From: an uncultured Eubacteriales bacterium
GTDB taxonomy: Bacteria; Bacillota_A; Clostridia; Lachnospirales; Lachnospiraceae
Direction: 5' to 3'
Assembly (NCBI GenBank): GCA_902803345.1
Contig: CADCPV010000289.1
Span: 1 to 10,708, forward strand
DNA: 10,708 nucleotides
Shown here: positions 6,406 through 10,708 of the stretch, in pieces
Numbering within the stretch: position 1 is the stretch's first letter
Layout of the letters: the number at the start of each line of letters is the position of its first letter
Notes under the pieces: generated by a model
Seen by the model: the letters and a program-made list of their open reading frames with translations, nothing else
What the model was told of the DNA's origin: nothing
Database searches by the model: none
Made by a program: the position numbers and the translations under genes

Positions 6406-7113
6406 ATGGAAAGCAATTTCGTCTACCGGAATATTGCCGAGGATCTTCGAACCGCCATCTCTGCCGGAAGATATGCCCCTGATGAGATGATTCCTTCGGA
6501 GAACGCCCTCGCGTCCGCCTATAAAACAAGCCGCGTAACAGTTCGAAAAGCGCTTCACATCCTCGAAAATGAAGGGTTGATCCGTCCGCAGCACGGGAAA
6601 GGCTATTTTGTCCTGTCGCCCGAATACAGCCGCTTCCAGCTGGATTTCGTCGACAAGCCGGCCGGCGGAAGCTCGCAGTACCTTGAGATCAATGTAATCC
6701 CTGCCGGCGCGGAATTTTCGATGCGCTTTCATGTCCAGAAAGGCACGATGCTCGTCGTGATTCGACGCCTTATTCAGGACGATATCGGACCGACAGCCTA
6801 TGACGAAAAGTTCTTCCCCTATGTCCGGGGAGAACCGCTGATCGAACGCGAGCTTCACTATGCACAGTTCCCGGATGTCTTCACAGACAAATACGTGCCG
6901 CGCGGGATCTGGACCAACATGGAAATCAAGTCGGAAAAGGCGCCGGATCAGGTACTTTCGGCGCTCGGAGCCGAAGCCGGAGAATCCCTTCTCTGTGTCA
7001 GCCGTACCGTCTATGCGAACGACGAAACCCCGATCGGCTTCGGCCGCAGGTGGTACTCTCCGGACCGCGGCATCCTGACGGCTGTTTCCAACCGTTCACC
7101 GGAAGAAAACTGA
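6406..7113 (+). CDS. GntR-family (HutC/UTRA) transcriptional regulator
   Basis: This predicts 235 residues. Residues 6-70 form the GntR winged helix, with PSENALASAYKTSRVTVRKAL at 30-50 and the wing GLIRPQHGKGYFVL at 57-70. Residues about 76-222 form a UTRA effector domain ending TPIGFGRRWYSPDRG. HutC-type members usually repress and let go when a small ligand (sugar phosphate, amino acid or similar) binds UTRA; no haem or Fe-S ligand pattern is apparent that would make this a direct CO sensor. The gene starts 2 bases after the corrinoid gene stop with GGGGAGGG upstream, and ends before a strong terminator. Palindromes of the HutC type lie at both CODH-locus promoters, so it is likely the regulator of both units, including its own. 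Confidence 0.9.
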   Translation: MESNFVYRNIAEDLRTAISAGRYAPDEMIPSENALASAYKTSRVTVRKALHILENEGLIRPQHGKGYFVLSPEYSRFQLDFVDKPAGGSSQYLEINVIPAGAEFSMRFHVQKGTMLVVIRRLIQDDIGPTAYDEKFFPYVRGEPLIERELHYAQFPDVFTDKYVPRGIWTNMEIKSEKAPDQVLSALGAEAGESLLCVSRTVYANDETPIGFGRRWYSPDRGILTAVSNRSPEEN

Positions 7114-7161
7114 TCCGGATTGTTGCGAAAAAGACAGCACTTTTCCAAAACAATATCATAC

Positions 7162-7201
7162 AAAAGTCCGGTGTTCGTTCTTGACGGACGCCGGACTTTT
7201 T
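7162..7201 (+). terminator. Strong intrinsic terminator after the GntR gene
   Basis: Bases 7162-7178 pair with 7184-7200 (17 pairs including two G-U wobbles) around a 5-base loop, and the stem ends in a TTTTT run at 7197-7201. The matching A-run on the left arm could also give termination on the opposite strand. The loop and right arm contain the -35 box of the next promoter. Confidence 0.88.
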
Positions 7202-7209
7202 GTTATACT
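7181..7209 (+). promoter_or_regulatory. Promoter of the cooC-cooS-cooC operon
   Basis: TTGACG (7181-7186) and TATACT (7204-7209) are spaced by 17 bp, close to the sigma-A consensus and with the same -10 as the unit 1 promoter. The -35 lies in the loop and 3' arm of the preceding terminator. The start site should be near 7216, leaving a leader of about 60 bases that holds the operator. Confidence 0.78.
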
Positions 7210-7219
7210 GTTCATGATG

Positions 7220-7229
7220 TATACAAGAT
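7220..7229. promoter_or_regulatory. Possible operator half-site, site C
   Basis: TATACAAGAT matches the right half of the perfect palindrome (TATACAAGTT) in nine of ten positions. The left half in the same register is not conserved. It lies just after the predicted start site and its centre is about 24 bp from that of site B, so it could be an auxiliary contact. It may equally be chance. Confidence 0.35.
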
Positions 7230-7235
7230 TAACCT

Positions 7236-7253
7236 AACTTGTATATACAAGTT
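7236..7253. promoter_or_regulatory. Predicted GntR operator, site B (perfect palindrome)
   Basis: AACTTGTATATACAAGTT is a perfect 18-bp inverted repeat in the leader of cooC, about 20 bases after the predicted start site. A protein bound here would block elongation or clearance. It matches site A at 5118-5135 in 16 of 18 positions. Two matching sites upstream of the two operons, with a HutC-type GntR gene between them, make this the likely recognition sequence. Confidence 0.75.
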
Positions 7254-7277
7254 GCAAAAAGAAAGGAACAGATCCTC

Positions 7278-8051
7278 ATGACGCATACCATCGCGGTTGC
7301 AGGAAAAGGCGGAACCGGCAAGACAACCCTGTGCGGATTTCTGATCGATGCGCTTGTAAAGCGCGGCAACGGACTCGTTCTGGCAGTGGATGCCGATGCA
7401 AACTCCAACCTGAATGAGGTCCTCGGCGTTACGGTCGAGGAAACGCTCGGTGAAATCCGGGAAGACATCGCGCAGTCCGGCATCGCCAAAGACTCCAAGG
7501 TGCCTGCAGGCTGGAGCAAGCAGGACTATATGGACTTCCGCTTCAACAACGCCATCGTGGAGCAGGACAACTATGATATGCTCGTGATGGGAAGAACGCA
7601 GGGCAAGGGCTGCTACTGTTTTGTCAACGGCCTTCTGCAGGCGGAGATCCAGAAATTTGCCAGTAATTACCGCTATATCGTCGTGGACAACGAAGCCGGA
7701 ATGGAGCATATCAGCCGAGGCATTCTGCCGAAGATTGATACGCTTCTTTTAGTCTCCGACTGTTCCCGGCGCGGAATCCAGGCGGTCGGCCGGATCGCGA
7801 AACTCGCGGAAGAACTCGGTCTGACCCCGAAAACCGTGGGCCTCATTGTCAACCGTGCCCCAAACGGCGCGCTGAATGACGGTATCCGCGAGGAAATCAA
7901 CCTGCAGGGCCTGAATCTTTTAGGCGTCCTGCCGCACGACGATCTGATCTACGAATACGACAGCGAAGGAAAACCGACCGTCACGATCCCTGCGTCCGCG
8001 CCTGTGCGGGCGGCGTTTGATGAAATTATCAGGAAATTAAATTTCAGCTGA
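7278..8051 (+). CDS. cooC: CooC/AcsF-type nickel-insertion ATPase
   Basis: This predicts a 257-residue MinD/SIMIBI ATPase. The deviant P-loop GKGGTGKTT is at 9-17, with the signature Lys10 that contacts ATP across the dimer. A VDADANSNLNEVLG block lies at 37-50, and GCYC at 111-114 supplies the CxC pair (Cys112, Cys114) used by CooC proteins to bind metal at the dimer interface. VDNEAG (136-141) fits Walker B. The family drives ATP-dependent nickel insertion into CODH or, for AcsF, acetyl-CoA synthase; the SNLNEVLG and SKQDY features recall the acetogen AcsF-like branch, from memory only. The start at 7278 has AAAGGAA upstream; a TTG at 7239 in frame falls inside the operator and was rejected. 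It is the first gene of the CODH unit, 31 bases before cooS. Confidence 0.92.
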   Translation: MTHTIAVAGKGGTGKTTLCGFLIDALVKRGNGLVLAVDADANSNLNEVLGVTVEETLGEIREDIAQSGIAKDSKVPAGWSKQDYMDFRFNNAIVEQDNYDMLVMGRTQGKGCYCFVNGLLQAEIQKFASNYRYIVVDNEAGMEHISRGILPKIDTLLLVSDCSRRGIQAVGRIAKLAEELGLTPKTVGLIVNRAPNGALNDGIREEINLQGLNLLGVLPHDDLIYEYDSEGKPTVTIPASAPVRAAFDEIIRKLNFS

Positions 8052-8063
8052 ATACAGCAAAAA

Positions 8064-8069
8064 AAGGAG
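8064..8069 (+). promoter_or_regulatory. Ribosome binding site of cooS with long spacing
   Basis: AAGGAG is the only good Shine-Dalgarno before cooS, but it is 13 bases from the ATG at 8083, longer than the usual 5-10. An in-frame stop at 8077-8079 rules out any start further upstream than the ATT at 8080. The ATG is kept because the protein N-terminus then has the normal CODH length. Confidence 0.55.
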
Positions 8070-8082
8070 TGTCAACTGAATT

Positions 8083-9975
8083 ATGGAACCAACATTCTTT
8101 ACCACAGTTGAGCGCATGGAGGAGGTTTCCGACCGGCTGCTTCAGACAGCAAAGAAGGTCGGAATTGACACCTGGGAAGACCGCAAAAAGAATCAGACCC
8201 CTTCCTGCTACTTCGGCGAGGGCGGAATCTGCTGCAAGATCTGTTCAATGGGTCCCTGCCGCATTACGCCGAAAGCCCCCAAGGGAATCTGCGGTGCAAC
8301 CGCAGACACCATTGCCGGCAGGAATTACCTTCGAATGGTAGCCGCCGGCGCTGCGACCCACTCCGATCACGGCCGTGAAATCTGCCGTGTTCTGTACAAT
8401 GCTGATCCGAACGGAAGCTACAAGATCACCGATGTGGCAAAACTCCAGCGGATCGCGAAGGAATGGGGCGTTGAAACCGAGAACCGCGACATTTACGACG
8501 TCGCGCGGGAAGTCGCCTACACCGGCCTCATGGAATACGGCAAGCCCTTCGGCAAACTGAATTTCCTCGAGCGCGCCAATGAAGAGCGCAAAAAAGTCTG
8601 GGAAGAGAATGACGTAGAGCCCGGCGCCGTCGACAAAGAAGTCGTCAAGGCCATGCACATGACCCATATGGGCAACACGGCCGATGCAGAAGCACTGGTT
8701 CATCAGGGCCTCCGTACCGGCATGAGCGACGGCTGGGGCGGTTCCATGATGGGAACCGAATTCTCCGACGTGCTCTTCGGCACCCCGATGCCGCGGGATA
8801 CCGAGGCTTTCTTCGGTGTGCTCTCAAAAGACATGGTCAACATCATTGTCCACGGTCACGATCCGGCAATGTCGGAGATGATCGTCCAGGCCACCGAGGA
8901 CCGTGACCTGCAGGAATACGCCCGTTCCGTCGGCGCGAAGGGCATTAACGTCTGCGGTCTGTGCTGCACCGCAAATGAAGTCGCGATGCGCCACGGCGTC
9001 AGGATGGTCGGAAACTTCCTCCAGCAGGAAAAAGCGCTTCTTACCGGCGTCATCGAAATGATGGTCGTTGACGTGCAGTGCATTTTCCCGGCACTCGGAC
9101 CCTTAAGCGAATGCTTCCATACCCATTTCATTACAACCTCTCCGATTGCCCGCATTCCCGGCTCCCGCTACGTGCCCTTCAATACGGCTGAGGCGCGCGA
9201 GCAGGGGCGGAACCTCGTGCGGGAAGCGATTGAGAATTTCAAGAACCGCGACGAGACCAAGATTTACGTCCCCGAAGACAAGCAGAACGCGACCGTCGGC
9301 TATTCCTGCGAAGCGATCCGCCATGTCCTGGACGGCGTCACGAACAGCCATCTCGACGAACGCGATACCTATAAGCCGCTGATTGACTGCATCAAGGCGG
9401 GCGTCATCCGCGGTGCGGTCGCCATGGTCGGCTGCAACAACCCGAAGGTTCGTCCCGACTACGCGCATATCGAAATCATGAAGAAGCTTCTGAAGAACGA
9501 CATCATTATCGTCGTCTCCGGCTGCTCCGCCCAGGCCGCCGCGAAATACGGCCTCATGGACAAGCGCGCGAAGGATTTCTGCGGCGCCGGCTTAAAACGT
9601 GTCTGCGAACTCGTCGGCATCCCTCCGGTCCTGCACATGGGCTCCTGCGTCGATATCAGCCGTATGATGCTTCTTGCGACCGGTATTGCCAAGGACTGGG
9701 GTATCGACGTTCCCCAGGTTCCGGTTGTCGGCTGCGCGCCCGAGTGGATGAGTGAGAAAGCTGTTTCGATCGCAAACTACGTTGTCACGACCGGTATTGA
9801 CACCTACCTCGGCGTATCTCCGCAGGTTTCCGGGTCAAAGCAGATGATGGAACTGATTACAGAAGGCACGAGGAAGATGGTCGGCGGCGGCTTCATCATC
9901 AACACCAATCATGAAGAACTGGTGGATGCCATGATCGACGGCATTGAGAAAAAACGTGCCGCTCTGGGGATCTAA
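8083..9975 (+). CDS. cooS: Ni,Fe carbon monoxide dehydrogenase catalytic subunit
   Basis: This predicts 630 residues, full length for CooS/AcsA, which interconverts CO and CO2 with ferredoxin-type electron carriers. All cluster ligands are in place. Cys42 and Cys50 fit the D-cluster, and Cys51, Cys54, Cys59 and Cys70 the B-cluster. C-cluster ligands are His259 in VHGHDP, Cys295 in GLCCTANE, Cys333 in VQCIFP, Cys451 in VGCNNP, Cys481 in SGCSAQ and Cys522 in GSCVD. Catalytic Lys559 (SEKAV) and His93/His96 (ATHSDH) of the acid-base and proton path are also visible. The assignments follow the known C. hydrogenoformans CODH-II pattern. The gene sits between two CooC-type ATPases. Whether it is monofunctional or part of the Wood-Ljungdahl CODH/ACS complex cannot be told, because acsB or an electron partner would lie beyond the right edge. 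Confidence 0.98.
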   Translation: MEPTFFTTVERMEEVSDRLLQTAKKVGIDTWEDRKKNQTPSCYFGEGGICCKICSMGPCRITPKAPKGICGATADTIAGRNYLRMVAAGAATHSDHGREICRVLYNADPNGSYKITDVAKLQRIAKEWGVETENRDIYDVAREVAYTGLMEYGKPFGKLNFLERANEERKKVWEENDVEPGAVDKEVVKAMHMTHMGNTADAEALVHQGLRTGMSDGWGGSMMGTEFSDVLFGTPMPRDTEAFFGVLSKDMVNIIVHGHDPAMSEMIVQATEDRDLQEYARSVGAKGINVCGLCCTANEVAMRHGVRMVGNFLQQEKALLTGVIEMMVVDVQCIFPALGPLSECFHTHFITTSPIARIPGSRYVPFNTAEAREQGRNLVREAIENFKNRDETKIYVPEDKQNATVGYSCEAIRHVLDGVTNSHLDERDTYKPLIDCIKAGVIRGAVAMVGCNNPKVRPDYAHIEIMKKLLKNDIIIVVSGCSAQAAAKYGLMDKRAKDFCGAGLKRVCELVGIPPVLHMGSCVDISRMMLLATGIAKDWGIDVPQVPVVGCAPEWMSEKAVSIANYVVTTGIDTYLGVSPQVSGSKQMMELITEGTRKMVGGGFIINTNHEELVDAMIDGIEKKRAALGI

Positions 9976-9986
9976 AGGGAGGCGCT

Positions 9987-10708
9987 ATGAAAATAGCTGT
10001 GACCGGCAAAGGCGGCGTCGGAAAGACAACTTTTGCCGCGGTTCTCGCGAGACTCTATGCAGATGAGGGCAGAACCGTTCTGACAGCGGATGTGGATCCC
10101 GACTCCAATCTCGGCCTCGCGCTCGGCTTTACGCCGGAGGAACTCTCGGAAATCGTCCCGATCTCCAAAATGCGCGAAATGATTGCGGAACGCACCGGCG
10201 CGCCTTCGGACGGACTCGGCAAATTCTTCCGGATCAATCCCAAGGTGGACGATCTCCCGGAGAAATTCGCACGGGAGAAAAACGGCGTCCGGATGCTCGT
10301 TATGGGTACGGTCGAAACCGGCGGTTCCGGCTGTGTCTGCCCGGAACATGTGGTGCTCCGGCGCCTGATCTCCCACCTCATTATTCAGCGTGACGAAGTC
10401 GTTATCATGGATATGGAGGCCGGGCTTGAACATCTGGGACGCGGCACTGCCGACAGCATGGATCATTTCATCGTTGTCGCAGAGCCGGGCGCACGGTCTG
10501 TCCAGACCTATCACCAGATCAAAAAGTTAGCAGGCGACCTCGGGATCCGCAAGGTTTCCGTCGTTGGGAACAAGGTCCGCGACGCGCAGGATGAAGAATT
10601 CCTTCGCCGGGAGATTCCCGCAGAAGATCTTCTGGGAATCATCCATTATTCCGCCGAGGTGGCAGCAGCCGACCGGGACGCCGTTTCTCCCTATGAAACC
10701 GCTCCTTC
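9987..10708 (+). CDS. cooC: Second CooC-type nickel-insertion ATPase, 3' end cut by window
   Basis: The frame is open from ATG 9987 to the edge, giving 240 residues; only a short C-terminus should be missing. The P-loop GKGGVGKTT is at 7-15, DVDPDSNLGLALG at 35-47 is the classical CooC block, and GCVC at 115-118 gives the CxC pair (Cys116, Cys118). MDMEAGLEHLGRG near 141-153 fits Walker B and the following switch. GGGAGGC lies just upstream, and the gene starts 11 bases after the cooS stop, so it is co-transcribed with it. It differs clearly from the first ATPase (DADANSNLNEVLG, GCYC), which suggests the two serve different target sites or different stages rather than being a recent duplication. 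Confidence 0.93.
   Translation, partial: MKIAVTGKGGVGKTTFAAVLARLYADEGRTVLTADVDPDSNLGLALGFTPEELSEIVPISKMREMIAERTGAPSDGLGKFFRINPKVDDLPEKFAREKNGVRMLVMGTVETGGSGCVCPEHVVLRRLISHLIIQRDEVVIMDMEAGLEHLGRGTADSMDHFIVVAEPGARSVQTYHQIKKLAGDLGIRKVSVVGNKVRDAQDEEFLRREIPAEDLLGIIHYSAEVAAADRDAVSPYETAP

Noticed and set aside
5762..7113. Possibility that the corrinoid protein and regulator together form a CarH-like light sensor.
   Set aside because: CarH has a MerR-type DNA-binding domain fused to its B12 domain; here the regulator is a separate GntR/UTRA protein and nothing indicates light response.
7239..7277. An earlier TTG start for the first cooC.
   Set aside because: It lies inside the 18-bp palindrome and would add 13 residues before the normal family N-terminus; the ATG at 7278 has a ribosome site.
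9972..10514. Minus-strand open frame of 180 codons at the right end.
   Set aside because: The plus strand here encodes a complete P-loop, CxC and Walker B of a CooC-type ATPase; the minus frame has no motif or ribosome site that I can see.

Overview
The window looks like a chromosomal segment from an anaerobic Firmicute, probably a member of the Clostridia. The grounds are strong purine-rich Shine-Dalgarno sites (AGGAGG-type), sigma-A promoters with 17-bp spacers, and an oxygen-sensitive Ni,Fe carbon monoxide dehydrogenase with its nickel-insertion ATPases. Base composition is moderately GC-rich. I cannot place it in a genus from the sequence alone.

Left part, minus strand (1-4950). Reading right to left: a tldD-like metalloprotease gene joined by a 1-nt stop/start overlap to a pmbA-like partner, a rho-independent terminator, a GNAT acetyltransferase, a YdhF-like aldo/keto reductase, a 13-bp hairpin, and the first 176 codons of a family 31 glycoside hydrolase whose N-terminal region resembles sulfoquinovosidase YihQ. 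The tldD-like gene has its own clear promoter at 4997-5025.

Right part, plus strand (5103-10708). This is a carbon monoxide dehydrogenase (CODH) locus in two transcription units. Unit 1 (5188-7113) encodes a protein with a 22-histidine N-terminal tail, a CooT-like nickel-binding protein, a stand-alone corrinoid-binding protein, and a GntR/HutC-UTRA repressor-type regulator, and ends in a strong terminator. Unit 2 (7278 to beyond the edge) encodes a CooC/AcsF-type ATPase, the complete CODH catalytic subunit CooS/AcsA, and a second, different CooC-type ATPase cut by the window end.

How the parts fit together. The His-rich protein and CooT would hold or deliver nickel, the CooC-type ATPases would insert it, and CooS would interconvert CO and CO2. 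The most interesting signal is regulatory. The perfect 18-bp palindrome AACTTGTATATACAAGTT lies between the unit 2 promoter and cooC, and a 16/18 copy overlaps the -10 box of the unit 1 promoter. Both promoters have a TATACT -10 box with a 17-bp spacer. The sequence suits a HutC-type GntR protein, and such a regulator is encoded between the two sites. I infer a self-contained GntR-controlled CODH regulon that includes a corrinoid protein of unknown role, without any visible CooA or RcoM.
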